From positions 1,550,001 to 1,614,000 of the forward strand of contig NZ_CP113059.1 in NCBI RefSeq assembly GCF_026625705.1: a stretch of 64,000 nt of DNA, written 5' to 3'. The notes beneath the pieces were generated by a model. The model did not search any database and was not told the DNA's origin. It saw nothing but the letters and a program-made list of their open reading frames with translations. Positions 17,662-26,420 of the stretch are shown here, piece by piece. Numbering within the stretch: position 1 is the stretch's first letter; each line of letters begins with the position of its first letter. The stretch comes from Pedobacter sp. SL55 (GTDB lineage: Bacteria > Bacteroidota > Bacteroidia > Sphingobacteriales > Sphingobacteriaceae). A program made the translations under genes and the position numbers.

Positions 17662-18714
17662 TTATTTTTTACCGTAGTTTAACAAAGGTTCGTGGTTTTT
17701 TTGAAGCGTGAAGGCAAATGTAGTTCCAATATTTGGTGTGCTACGTACAGAAATGGTTTGTTGGTGCGCTTCTAAAATGTGTTTTACAATAGCTAGGCCC
17801 AAGCCTGTTCCGCCTTCTTTTCTAGAGCGATGCGAGTTCATTCTGTAAAATCGCTCAAATAAACGAGGTAAATGTTTTTCTTCAATGCCCATGCCATCAT
17901 CAGTAACTTCGATAAGGTATTGGTCGTGCAGCTCAAATATTTTAACCGAGGTAGAACCGTTTTCTTTACCATATTTGATAGAGTTTTGAATGAGGTTCAT
18001 CAGCACTTGTCTAATTTTTTCCCTATCTGCGTACACTATTGTTGGCGCCGTATATTTTTCCTTAAAAATCAGTTTTGTTTGTGTAGTTAAGGCCTTATCT
18101 TCCAATATATCGAGCACCTCTTTAATTAAGGGTACAATATCAAATCTTATGTAGTTAATGGGTATTTCGCCAGTTTCTAATTTCGAAATCGAATCTAAAT
18201 CAGTAATGAGGTAACTTAAACGTTCGATATTGTTTTCTGCTTTTTTTAAGAATTTAACCGCCATTTCTGGGTCGTCTAGCAAGCAATCTTGTAGGGTTTC
18301 AATATATCCTTGTATGGCGAAAAGAGGTGTTTTAAATTCGTGAGATACGTTCGAAAGAAATTCTCTCCTAAACTGTTCTTGTTTTTTTAACAGTTCAATT
18401 TCTTTTTTCTTAGCGCCGGCCCATTCTTCTACTTCTTGTTGTACGTCGTTAATGGGGTCTGCACTTACATATTCGCCAAGTGCTTCCTTTAAATCTTTGC
18501 CGAGTTTTAGGTTGTGTATTTGCTTATAAATGAGCTTAATTTTGCTATAGATGTATTTTTCTAGTAAATAATAAAATACCAAGAAACTGGTGCCAAATGA
18601 AATTCCGAAAGATATCAATAAATAATACCAACTGCCCTGAAAGTGGTAGTTTACCAAGCCAATAGAAAGCCCAACAGCCAAAGCCGTAAATAAAACCAAT
18701 ACGCTAAATTTCAT
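17662..18714 (-). CDS. PhoR-like sensor histidine kinase
   Basis: Histidine kinase of 350 residues with two N-terminal membrane segments (about 4-21 and 29-50) and almost no periplasmic loop. A coiled linker leads to the phosphoacceptor His125 in SNVSHEFKTPLFAIQGY. The ATPase domain has NLIQNSIKYG, VTDDGMGI and GGTGLGLAIVKHIL. This short-loop layout resembles PhoR, which senses phosphate through the transporter/PhoU complex. Its position next to DUF47-pit fits a phosphate role. No response regulator is adjacent, so the partner lies elsewhere. The phosphate assignment is an inference from layout and context. Confidence 0.85.
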   Translation of the reverse strand: MKFSVLVLFTALAVGLSIGLVNYHFQGSWYYLLISFGISFGTSFLVFYYLLEKYIYSKIKLIYKQIHNLKLGKDLKEALGEYVSADPINDVQQEVEEWAGAKKKEIELLKKQEQFRREFLSNVSHEFKTPLFAIQGYIETLQDCLLDDPEMAVKFLKKAENNIERLSYLITDLDSISKLETGEIPINYIRFDIVPLIKEVLDILEDKALTTQTKLIFKEKYTAPTIVYADREKIRQVLMNLIQNSIKYGKENGSTSVKIFELHDQYLIEVTDDGMGIEEKHLPRLFERFYRMNSHRSRKEGGTGLGLAIVKHILEAHQQTISVRSTPNIGTTFAFTLQKNHEPLLNYGKK

Positions 18715-18760
18715 ATTGCTAAATTACATCTATTAGGTTAAGATAATGTTAATTGCTTGC

Positions 18761-19516
18761 CTATAATTTTTCGGTTAAGTATTTCCAATAGCGTTTAGGT
18801 ACATGTTGGGTATGTAGTTTAGTGTTTTTACGGGCTACAATATTGGTACTTTTAAAATAGTCTTTCCATAAATCGGCGTATAAAGCTTCTTGCTCATCTA
18901 ACAGGTGTTGGTTAGCTTTTTTTAATAAATTTAGGTCTATATCCATTTTAATTTCTTCTACTGTTTGCAGGTCGTAATAGATACCGTAATGCCTTTTAAT
19001 GTCATAGATGATCCATGTTTGGTCGGCATAACGATTTTTAAAATGGTTAACCAGTAGCGGGATAACATTGAAATCTGGATCGATGCCGGAATAAAACATT
19101 CCCTCGGCCGTTTTTTGAAAGCGGATGAATGCTTCCATTCTATGTTTTTCGCGTTCTACCTTTCTGGCTGTTTGCGTAATATTTAATACCTGTGCATTGC
19201 CGTAATTTTTTTCGGCACCCGCCTGATGCTGAAAGATGTAACAGCAGAAACCAAAAATTTCTTGGTGCATTTGGTCTATTTCTGAGAGGTAAGTACAATA
19301 TATCTTCCTCATCCAGTCTCTATCTAGTCGCTTTGCCAAGCCATTCCACACCCTGTCAGCCTTGGTTCTATCTGTTAAAACCTCAAAAGCGGTCGTAAAC
19401 GCATCTGGCTGATACCTGCTTTTCGGCATAACGCTAACTATTCCCGGTTTCCTTTCAAACCATTCGAAAACTGCGGTTAGTAAACCTTCTAAACTTCCAT
19501 CGAAAATGTAAATCAT
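18761..19516 (-). CDS. TIGR03915-type DNA-metabolism protein (DUF4130)
   Basis: Protein of 251 residues starting MIYIFDGSLEGLLTAVFE and containing LNITQTARKVEREKHRMEAF, IRFQKTAEGMFYSGIDPDFNVIPLL and DQTWIIYDIKRHYGIYYD. These mark the family that travels with the radical-SAM protein encoded next to it and that in other genomes is fused or linked to a uracil-DNA-glycosylase domain. That domain is not present here. A DNA-repair role is proposed for the family but its reaction is unknown. The two genes are 54 bp apart with a perfect palindrome between them. Confidence 0.88.
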   Translation of the reverse strand: MIYIFDGSLEGLLTAVFEWFERKPGIVSVMPKSRYQPDAFTTAFEVLTDRTKADRVWNGLAKRLDRDWMRKIYCTYLSEIDQMHQEIFGFCCYIFQHQAGAEKNYGNAQVLNITQTARKVEREKHRMEAFIRFQKTAEGMFYSGIDPDFNVIPLLVNHFKNRYADQTWIIYDIKRHYGIYYDLQTVEEIKMDIDLNLLKKANQHLLDEQEALYADLWKDYFKSTNIVARKNTKLHTQHVPKRYWKYLTEKL

Positions 19517-19530
19517 GATTTATTCGTCTA

Positions 19531-19560
19531 TGTAGAGACGCACAATTGTGCGTCTCTACA
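19531..19560. repeat. 30-bp perfect palindrome
   Basis: TGTAGAGACGCACAA followed immediately by its exact reverse complement, with no loop. It sits between two genes of the same operon. The sequence type (GTAGAGACGC...GCGTCTCTAC) is that of dispersed palindromes seen in many genomes. Confidence 0.85.
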
Positions 19561-19570
19561 GTGGGCAGGT

Positions 19571-20827
19571 CTAAAACAACAACATTTGATTGTTAGGTGT
19601 TTTCAGGTATTTGCTCTGGCTTTCTGCTAAAATAAATCCTTTAATTTGGTGGCTCTGAAAATCCTTTAACTGGTATGGCGTATCTGCGCACGTAATAAAA
19701 TGTTTCGCTCTATTGTAAGCAATCCCAATTTTTTTTAGCTGATGAATGTAGAGTTTGCCGAATTTGCGAGCCTGTACAATTTTTTGTGCGGAACCTACGC
19801 CAATACCCGGTACACGTAAAATCATTTGGTAGTCTGCCGTGTTAATATCGATAGGAAAGAGGTGCATGTTTCTTAACGCCCAGCTCAATTTTGGGTCAAT
19901 ATCGGTATCTAAATGAGGATTGGCATCATTCAGTAATTCGCGAACATCAAAGCCATAAAAGCGCATTAACCAATCGGTTTGGTAAAGCCGGTTTTCTCGC
20001 AACAGTGGCGGTTGTGTGCCCAAAACTGGCATTCTACTATCGTTACTAATAGGAATGTAGCCCGAATAATAAACTCGCTTTAGCGAAAAGCTACGGTAGA
20101 AATTTGCAGCGGTGTACATAATTTCTTTATCGGTTTCGGGCGTGGCGCCAATAACCATTTGCGTGCTCTGGCCAGCAGGAACAAACTTGGGTACACTTTT
20201 AATCAGTTTTTTTTCTTCTTTAAATTGGATGATTTGATTTTTTACAAAACCTAATGGTTTAATCACATCTTCGTGGCTTTTTTCTGGAGCTAAAAGTTTC
20301 AAGCCAGTTTCCGTTGGCATCTCTAAGTTGATGCTCATCCTGTCTGCGTATAGCCCGGCTTCGGTAATCAGCTCGTCGCTTGCACCAGGAATGGTTTTTA
20401 AGTGAATGTATCCATTGTAGTTTTCTTCGAGCCTCAATTTTTTTACCACACGAAGTAATCTTTCCATGGTAAAATCGGCATTTTTGAAGATGCCCGAGCT
20501 TAAAAAAAGCCCTTCTATATAGTTTCTACGGTAGAAATTCATGGTTAGCTCTACCACTTCATCTACAGTAAAAGCGGCACGTTCTATGTCATTGCTTCTG
20601 CGAGAAACACAATAAGCACAATCAAAGATACAATGATTGGTAAGAAGAATTTTAAGTAAAGAAACACACCTTCCGTCTTCTGTATAAGTATGGCAAATAC
20701 CAGATTTGTGCCCATTTCCTACACCTTTGTTAGTGTTTTTTCTGTCGCTACCGCTCGATGAGCACGAAACATCATACTTTGCCGCATCGGCCAATATGTT
20801 TAACTTTTCTCTTAATCTTTCAGACAT
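19571..20827 (-). CDS. TIGR03916-type radical SAM DNA modification/repair protein
   Basis: Radical SAM enzyme of 418 residues. The Fe-S cysteines are Cys66, Cys70 and Cys73 in NHCIFDCAYC. Further motifs are GLFLSSGIF, LKTIPGASDELI and the DRMSINLEMPTETGL strand. A helix-hairpin-helix near the C terminus (ILRVPGIGVGSAQKIVQAR, about 335-353) suggests DNA binding. The N-terminal part also has scattered cysteines (SCSSSGSD, CHTYTEDGRC). Works presumably with the TIGR03915 product downstream. Substrate lesion unknown. Confidence 0.92.
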   Translation of the reverse strand: MSERLREKLNILADAAKYDVSCSSSGSDRKNTNKGVGNGHKSGICHTYTEDGRCVSLLKILLTNHCIFDCAYCVSRRSNDIERAAFTVDEVVELTMNFYRRNYIEGLFLSSGIFKNADFTMERLLRVVKKLRLEENYNGYIHLKTIPGASDELITEAGLYADRMSINLEMPTETGLKLLAPEKSHEDVIKPLGFVKNQIIQFKEEKKLIKSVPKFVPAGQSTQMVIGATPETDKEIMYTAANFYRSFSLKRVYYSGYIPISNDSRMPVLGTQPPLLRENRLYQTDWLMRFYGFDVRELLNDANPHLDTDIDPKLSWALRNMHLFPIDINTADYQMILRVPGIGVGSAQKIVQARKFGKLYIHQLKKIGIAYNRAKHFITCADTPYQLKDFQSHQIKGFILAESQSKYLKTPNNQMLLF

Positions 20828-20876
20828 ATCAAACTATTTTACTAACAAATATAGTAAAATAGCTAATATTTTTAGT

Positions 20877-21524
20877 TTATTTTTTACCTTCCCATTCTGC
20901 GTAAAACTGATCGAGATACGAAAGCATAAAATCATGCCGCTGTTTGGCCATGTTTTTCCCAGTTTCGGTTTTCATCAAATCTTTTAGCAACAATAGCTTT
21001 TCGTAAAAATGGTTAATGGTAGGAGCGGTGGTATTTTTATACTCTTCTTTGGTCATTTTTAAATTAGGTTTGATAGCTGGGTCATACAAAACCCTATTCT
21101 TGAAACCTCCGTAGGTAAATGCTCTGGCAATGCCAATAGCGCCAATGGCATCTAGCCTATCAGCGTCTTGTACTACATCCAATTCTTTTGAAGTGTAATT
21201 GATTTGGCCAAAACTTGCCTTAAACGATAGGTTTTTAATAATCAGTTTTACTTCGTTAATTATTTGTGGTTGCACGCCTATATTCTCTAAAAAATCTCCA
21301 GCTTTTTGTGGTCCAATTTCTTCGTCTCCACCGTTAAATTTACTATCTGCAATATCATGCAGCAATGCAGCTAAGGCTACAACTAACGCATCTGCTTTTT
21401 CAGTTTCGTTAATGTGTTGTGCAGTTTTATACACTCTTTCTATATGGAACCAATCATGTCCTGCTTCTGCATTTTTTAGAACGGTTTTAACAAAGGTTAT
21501 GGTTTGATCAATGATGTTTTGCAT
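20877..21524 (-). CDS. HD-domain phosphohydrolase
   Basis: Predicted metal-dependent phosphohydrolase of 215 residues. HD motifs: GHDWFHIERVYKTA, LLHDIADSKF and DADRLDAIGAIGIARAF. I place the start at ATG 21524 (MQNIIDQ), not at the upstream in-frame ATG 21554. A -7 promoter box TACCTTTG lies at 21529-21536, so the transcript should begin at or near this ATG. The natural substrate, perhaps a nucleotide, is not evident. Confidence 0.87.
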   Translation of the reverse strand: MQNIIDQTITFVKTVLKNAEAGHDWFHIERVYKTAQHINETEKADALVVALAALLHDIADSKFNGGDEEIGPQKAGDFLENIGVQPQIINEVKLIIKNLSFKASFGQINYTSKELDVVQDADRLDAIGAIGIARAFTYGGFKNRVLYDPAIKPNLKMTKEEYKNTTAPTINHFYEKLLLLKDLMKTETGKNMAKQRHDFMLSYLDQFYAEWEGKK

Positions 21525-21528
21525 GGAG

Positions 21529-21536
21529 CAAAGGTA
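21529..21536 (-). promoter_or_regulatory. -7 promoter box placing transcription start at the HD gene ATG
   Basis: Minus-strand TACCTTTG matches TAnnTTTG exactly and ends 4 nt before the ATG. This implies a leaderless or nearly leaderless message and decides the gene's start. Confidence 0.6.
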
Positions 21537-21587
21537 TAACGTAAATTGCGGCAATTAAAGTAATTGTGGCGTTTGCGCAAAATAAAA

Positions 21588-21611
21588 AAGCCCGACGGTC
21601 TGGTCGGGCTT
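21588..21611 (-). terminator. Rho-independent terminator of the XRE regulator gene
   Basis: AAGCCCGAC (21588-21596) pairs with GTCGGGCTT (21603-21611). On the minus strand TTTTTATTTTG follows. Confidence 0.88.
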
Positions 21612-21636
21612 GGTGTGCTATGCTTACTTGTTGTTG

Positions 21637-21870
21637 CTAGTTTCTTTTTGAAGCCAGTAGTTCATAGGTGTCTACATCAAGTAGCTTAGCGATGTGGAAA
21701 AGCCTGTCTAGCGTAATTTTACTATAGCCTAACTCAATTTTGCTGTAAGCATTTTGAGAAATGCCAATTTTGGTAGCTAGATACTCTTGCGAAAAATTTT
21801 TGAATTCGCGTACTTTTCTAATTCTTAAGGCGATGCGTTGCATCTCTTTTCTGTAAGTTTCGTTCATCAT
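21637..21870 (-). CDS. Small XRE-family HTH regulator
   Basis: A 77-residue single-domain Cro/CI-type DNA-binding protein. The HTH is FSQEYLATKIGISQNAYSKIELGYSKITLDRLFHIAKLL (about 26-64). No second domain and no toxin partner is adjacent, so it is probably a stand-alone regulator. It has its own terminator. Confidence 0.9.
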   Translation of the reverse strand: MMNETYRKEMQRIALRIRKVREFKNFSQEYLATKIGISQNAYSKIELGYSKITLDRLFHIAKLLDVDTYELLASKRN

Positions 21871-21973
21871 GTAGGTAGTTAAGTGTATTTGAAGCTATAC
21901 AAATATTTTGCCAACCACAACACGTGTGAGTAAAACTTTTAAGATTACGATATATTTCTTACAACTTTTTTAG

Positions 21974-23164
21974 CTATTGTTTGTTTGGACGTTCATTTTC
22001 TGGTCTTCTACTGCCATCATATAGCTCATATTCTAACATTCTGCAATCGAGTTTCCCGTTGTAAAATTCTATCTTTTTATCGGCTTTAAGCCCTATTTTC
22101 TTTGCTAAATCGGGGTTTCCGGTAAAAATATATCCATAATAGCCCTTACATTTGGTTTTCATAAAATCGCCCATGCGCTTGTAGGTCAATTCTAGTTTGC
22201 TGTGTGTACCCAATCTTTCCCCATATTCGGGATTAAATACCACAACGCCTTTCCCACCTTCGGGCACATGCGTATCTGCAAAGTCGCAAACCTCAAATTG
22301 TATGAGTTGGTCAACCCCTGCGGTTTTAGCATTTTTTCTACTAACCTCAACTGCATCTTCAGAAATATCGGTAGCTATAATCTGTAAGTCTATGTTTTTA
22401 ATTACCTGATCTTTTAAAATCCTGCGTTCGGCAAAAAAAACTTCTTCATCATAGCCTATAATGTGCATAAAGCCGTAATTCATGCGGTATAAGCCTGGCC
22501 TACGGTTGGTTGCAAGTAAAGCTGCTTCTATGGCCAAGGTTCCAGAGCCGCACATTGGGTTTACAAATGGAGATTTTTGGTCCCATTTGGTAGCTAAAAC
22601 TGTGCTTGCAGCTAAGGCTTCTAGCATTGGCGCTTTGCCAGGTATTTTTCTGTACCCGTGTTTGCTCAATGTTTCGCCGCTAGTATCTATGAAAACATCA
22701 GCATCGCTATCTTTCCAATATAAATGTACTACGGCCTTATTGGCGTCGGAGCCAGTATTTGGGCGAATGCCTTTTTTATCTTTAATTCTATCTACAATGG
22801 CATCTTTAACCTTTAAATTAGCAAATAAGGGGGTAGTGATAAATGCATTATCTACATTAGAGGTAACGGAGAAATAACCAGAGAAATCTAGTAATTCTTC
22901 CCACTCCATGGCTACTAAGGCTGTGTAAAGCTCTTCTGGATTTTTAGCAGTAAAGCTTTTTAAGCTATATAAAATTTGACTTGCACAACGCAAGTTTAGG
23001 TTAAGCTTGATACACTCGTTAAGGGTAATGTTTAGCTCAACCCCGGTAGAGAAACTTCTTATTATGGTATAGCCTAGTTCTTCTACTTCTGCTTGTAGGT
23101 AGGTTGATAGCCTTTTATTACAGGTAATGATTACCTTACTCTTGGTGTGGAAAACTTGTGTCAT
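21974..23164 (-). CDS. THUMP-domain RNA methyltransferase (RlmL/N2-guanine type)
   Basis: SAM-dependent class I RNA methyltransferase of 396 residues, like the methyltransferase half of RlmL that modifies a guanine in 23S rRNA. N-terminal THUMP region, then NPMCGSGTLAIEAALLATNRRPG (SAM binding), IATDISEDAVEVSRKNA and the catalytic VVFNPEYGERLG. I choose ATG 23164 (MTQVFHTKSKVII). The 37 in-frame residues upstream look non-coding (MLYCTNFVHLTF...) and would run into the opposite promoter. The exact rRNA site is inferred from the family. Confidence 0.9.
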   Translation of the reverse strand: MTQVFHTKSKVIITCNKRLSTYLQAEVEELGYTIIRSFSTGVELNITLNECIKLNLNLRCASQILYSLKSFTAKNPEELYTALVAMEWEELLDFSGYFSVTSNVDNAFITTPLFANLKVKDAIVDRIKDKKGIRPNTGSDANKAVVHLYWKDSDADVFIDTSGETLSKHGYRKIPGKAPMLEALAASTVLATKWDQKSPFVNPMCGSGTLAIEAALLATNRRPGLYRMNYGFMHIIGYDEEVFFAERRILKDQVIKNIDLQIIATDISEDAVEVSRKNAKTAGVDQLIQFEVCDFADTHVPEGGKGVVVFNPEYGERLGTHSKLELTYKRMGDFMKTKCKGYYGYIFTGNPDLAKKIGLKADKKIEFYNGKLDCRMLEYELYDGSRRPENERPNKQ

Positions 23165-23230
23165 ATCATTTGCGAAGTTATCAATAAAAATATAGAGATT
23201 TGGGTGGAAGAGAAATATTATAGTACAGCT

Positions 23231-23605
23231 ATGGAAATTAAAGGTAAGGTGCACGAAATTGGTGCAGTACAACAAGTGAGTGAAACGTTCAAAAAACGTG
23301 ATTTGATAGTAGAATATGCAGAAAACCCAACCTATCCAGAATACATTAGGTTTGAGGCGTTACAAGATAAAACCGCTTTGTTGGATAGCTTAAAGGCTGG
23401 CGACGAGATTGAGGTTTCGTTTAACTTGCGTGGTCGCCCGTGGACAAATAAGGAAGGGGTAACCTCATATTTTAACAGTTTGGTGGTATGGCGTGTTACT
23501 GCTTTGGCTAATGCAGCAGGAGCAGCACCAGCAGCTGCACCGCAATATGCAGCACCTGCAGATGTAAGCACCGCCGCTGGCGAAGATGACGATTTGCCGT
23601 TTTAA
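23231..23605 (+). CDS. DUF3127 OB-fold-like protein with SSB-type acidic tail
   Basis: A 124-residue protein starting MEIKGKVHEIGAVQQVSETFKKRDL, the DUF3127 domain, with the strands FRLEAL-type and GDEIEVSFNLRGRPW typical of this family. A flexible Ala/Pro linker (about 90-115) leads to the C-terminal tip AGEDDDLPF. Bacterial single-stranded-DNA-binding proteins end in the same kind of tip (DDDIPF), which docks repair and replication enzymes. In-frame residues upstream of ATG 23231 overlap the divergent methyltransferase gene and are not credible. Role unknown; a DNA-related one is my inference. Confidence 0.88.
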   Translation: MEIKGKVHEIGAVQQVSETFKKRDLIVEYAENPTYPEYIRFEALQDKTALLDSLKAGDEIEVSFNLRGRPWTNKEGVTSYFNSLVVWRVTALANAAGAAPAAAPQYAAPADVSTAAGEDDDLPF

Positions 23606-23652
23606 TAAGCTCTCTAACATCGCTTTTTAAGAAAACACTTTATAATTTGATG

Positions 23653-23680
23653 AGCCTCGATTTAAAATCGGGGCTTTTTT
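23653..23680 (+). terminator. Rho-independent terminator of the DUF3127 gene
   Basis: AGCCTCGATTT (23653-23663) pairs with AAATCGGGGCT (23665-23675), with one G-T pair. Six T follow. Confidence 0.85.
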
Positions 23681-23756
23681 GCGTTTAGTTACTGTTAAAA
23701 ATTGTTAAAGCATAGCTGCTTTCGGGTTTATCTTCGCTATTTTTGAAATAGTTGCG

Positions 23757-25592
23757 ATGAAAAAGAAGAGCCTTTGGATAATTACCGCCTTAATGACCTT
23801 TGCGTTGTTGGGGGTTTTTGTGATGCAGATGTATTACATTAGGGAGTCGTACAACCTAAAATCTCAGTTGTTCGAACAGAATGTAAACCAAGCGCTAGTT
23901 GCCGTTGTTAATAAAATACAGAAACAGAATGTTATTCATCGTATTAACCAAAAAGACAATGAGTTCAAGGAATTAGAGGTTAGCAACATACGAAGTAAAA
24001 CAGACAGTATTGTATCATTCAAGGTAAAGTTCAAAGAAAACGAAATTCAACGAAAGCTAAAGCAGCAGCAGCAGATTTTAGCTTATTTAAATTTCCAAGA
24101 TAGTATTATTAATGCCAATTATCTTCAGCCTCAAATTATTAGCGAAGAAGATTATGCCATCTTATCCAACCCCAAACCTAATGAAAGCACACTCACATTT
24201 AACATTAACGAGTTAAGAACGCCAGATGGTAAGGTGGTAAGTCGGAGGCTATCCTCTAATTATTCCCGTAAGCGCCCAGTAATTAGGCTAAACCAATTGC
24301 CAGATACCATTATATATTTGGCATTTAGCCCTACAGATCTTAGGCCTCAATTTATCACATTGCCATCTGTAGACGCAGATTTGAAAGTGAGATTTAAAAT
24401 GGAGGATGCCAAGGCGGAGCATAAGTACAAAATTGAGCTTGAGCGATTGTACGCAGATACCGTTAATTTATTCGCTAACGGCAGAAATGTGATGCTTTTG
24501 CGGGATGTGGCCAAAGAGATGGCTAATAAAAACGTGCCCCTTGAAGATAGGATGCCTAGTCAAGAAATTGTAGATACATTAATTAAGGCAGAACTGCTGA
24601 GTAAGAATATTGATTTAGATTATAATTATTGGGTAACGCCATCAAGAAATACGGGCAAGGTTATTTACCAGAACGCATCTTTGCCAACAGGCGATGTAAT
24701 GCCTAAAAACACCTTTAGCAAAGTTATTTTTGGCAACGATTTGCTTACCAAAGATCCGGGAATGCTGTATGTGAGTTTCCCCAACAAAAATTCGTTGATA
24801 TTTAATAACATGTTTGTAACCTTGGCGTCTTCTGTAGGCTTGTTATTGGTACTCATCTCTATTTTTGCTTATACCATTTATGCCATCATCCGCCAGAAAA
24901 AACTTTCGGAGATGAAAACAGATTTTATCAACAACATGACGCATGAGTTTAAAACTCCTGTAGCTACCATCATGATTGCTAGCGAAGCCCTAAAAGATCC
25001 TGATTTAACACCAGATAAGGCAAGGGTTAACCGTTTGGCCGGCATTATTTACGATGAGAATGTGCGTTTAGGTAATCACATTGAAAGGGTGTTGAACGTG
25101 GCCAAACTAGATAACAAAGAACTTAAGCTAGAGCGCAACCCAGTAGCCATTAATGATTTGATTGCGTTAGTGGTAGATAGCATGAGCCTACAACTACAAA
25201 AGAAAGATACCGCATTGATTTTAGCATTAGATGCTAATCCGGATGTGGTTATTGGCGATGAACTGCATCTTTCGAATATGATTTACAATTTGATTGATAA
25301 CGCAAATAAATACAGTCCAGAAAACCCTAAAATAACCATAAAAACCAAAACCTTGGGCAGAGAGATTTGTATAGAAGTGAGCGATGAAGGAATTGGAATG
25401 AGTAAGGAGCAGAGCAAAAGAATATTTGATCAGTTTTACAGGGTACCTACAGGAAATTTACACGACGTGAAAGGTTTTGGCCTAGGTTTAAGCTATGTAA
25501 ACGACATTATTAAACAGATGAACGGTACCATTAAGGTGCAAAGCGAGAAAGATAAAGGAACCACATTTGTAATACATTTACCATTAAATTAA
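23757..25592 (+). CDS. Sensor histidine kinase
   Basis: Membrane histidine kinase of 611 residues with the response regulator gene 9 bp downstream. Membrane segments at about 7-24 and 345-378 enclose a long periplasmic sensor domain of no recognised type. The phosphoacceptor is His396 in NNMTHEFKTPVATIMIASEAL. The ATPase domain shows MIYNLIDNANKYSPE, VSDEGIGM and GFGLGLSYVNDIIK. The large Bacteroidota-type periplasmic domain suggests an envelope or extracellular signal. Start ATG follows a -7-like TATCTTCG (imperfect) about 30 bp upstream. Confidence 0.94.
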   Translation: MKKKSLWIITALMTFALLGVFVMQMYYIRESYNLKSQLFEQNVNQALVAVVNKIQKQNVIHRINQKDNEFKELEVSNIRSKTDSIVSFKVKFKENEIQRKLKQQQQILAYLNFQDSIINANYLQPQIISEEDYAILSNPKPNESTLTFNINELRTPDGKVVSRRLSSNYSRKRPVIRLNQLPDTIIYLAFSPTDLRPQFITLPSVDADLKVRFKMEDAKAEHKYKIELERLYADTVNLFANGRNVMLLRDVAKEMANKNVPLEDRMPSQEIVDTLIKAELLSKNIDLDYNYWVTPSRNTGKVIYQNASLPTGDVMPKNTFSKVIFGNDLLTKDPGMLYVSFPNKNSLIFNNMFVTLASSVGLLLVLISIFAYTIYAIIRQKKLSEMKTDFINNMTHEFKTPVATIMIASEALKDPDLTPDKARVNRLAGIIYDENVRLGNHIERVLNVAKLDNKELKLERNPVAINDLIALVVDSMSLQLQKKDTALILALDANPDVVIGDELHLSNMIYNLIDNANKYSPENPKITIKTKTLGREICIEVSDEGIGMSKEQSKRIFDQFYRVPTGNLHDVKGFGLGLSYVNDIIKQMNGTIKVQSEKDKGTTFVIHLPLN

Positions 25593-25601
25593 GCAAACGA
25601 T

Positions 25602-26294
25602 ATGAAGAAAATACTGTTGGTTGAGGATGATCCGAATTTAGGATTGCTGCTGCAAGACTACTTACAGATTAAAGGTAATTTTGAAGTGGTGTTATGTGCC
25701 GACGGCGAAGAAGGCTTAAAAGCCTTTGGCAAACAAGCTTTTGATATTTGTATTTTAGATGTGATGATGCCCAAAAAAGATGGTTTTACATTGGGCAAAG
25801 AAATCAGAAAGTCTGACCCGAACGTGCCCATTATTTTTGCCACTGCAAAATCTATGATGGAAGATAAAGCTTCGGCTTACGATTTGGGCGGCGATGATTA
25901 CATTACCAAGCCATTTAGAATTGAGGAGCTTTTGCTTCGTATCAACGCTTTATTAAAAAGGGTTTCTACGGTACAAACGGTGCAAGAAGAAGAACCAAAG
26001 CAATTTGAAATAGGCAATTATACTTTTGATTATACCACGCAATTAATTCATTTTAAAGGGGCGCAACAAAAACTATCTACCAAAGAAGCAGAGTTATTGC
26101 GTTTGCTATGCTTAAAGAAAAATAGTGTGCTTACTAGAGAAGAAGCATTAATACATATTTGGCATGATGATAATTACTTTAATGGCCGTAGCATGGATGT
26201 GTTTTTAAGTAAGTTGCGTAAATATTTGAGAGAAGATCCAAAAGTAGAAATCATCAATGTTCACGGCAAAGGATATAAATTGGTAGTGAATTAA
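25602..26294 (+). CDS. OmpR-family response regulator
   Basis: Transcription regulator of 230 residues. The receiver domain has the acidic pair Glu8-Asp9, phosphoacceptor Asp53 in ILDVMMPKKDGF, and IIFATAKS. The winged-helix domain at about 130-230 contains STKEAELLRLLC, LTREEALIHIWHDDNYFNGRSMDVFLSKLRK and VHGKGYKL. It is the cognate partner of the kinase encoded just upstream. A bidirectional terminator follows. Confidence 0.96.
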   Translation: MKKILLVEDDPNLGLLLQDYLQIKGNFEVVLCADGEEGLKAFGKQAFDICILDVMMPKKDGFTLGKEIRKSDPNVPIIFATAKSMMEDKASAYDLGGDDYITKPFRIEELLLRINALLKRVSTVQTVQEEEPKQFEIGNYTFDYTTQLIHFKGAQQKLSTKEAELLRLLCLKKNSVLTREEALIHIWHDDNYFNGRSMDVFLSKLRKYLREDPKVEIINVHGKGYKLVVN

Positions 26295-26358
26295 GCGTTG
26301 GGTTAATCGGTTAATTGTGTATTTGGTTAATCGTTTAATCTTGGAAACGTAAAAAAAT

Positions 26359-26399
26359 AAAATCGGTTAACTGCTTTGGCTAGCGGTTAACCGATTTTT
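26359..26399. terminator. Bidirectional terminator between convergent genes
   Basis: AAAATCGGTTAAC (26359-26371) pairs perfectly with GTTAACCGATTTT (26386-26398). A and T tracts flank both sides. The 126-bp gap also has imperfect GGTTAATCG repeats. Confidence 0.85.
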
Positions 26400-26420
26400 C
26401 AGTTTAAACAGTTAACCTAA

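Noticed and set aside
21974..23275. Longer N terminus of the THUMP methyltransferase
   Set aside because: The extra 37 residues are compositionally non-coding and overlap the divergent DUF3127 promoter and start.
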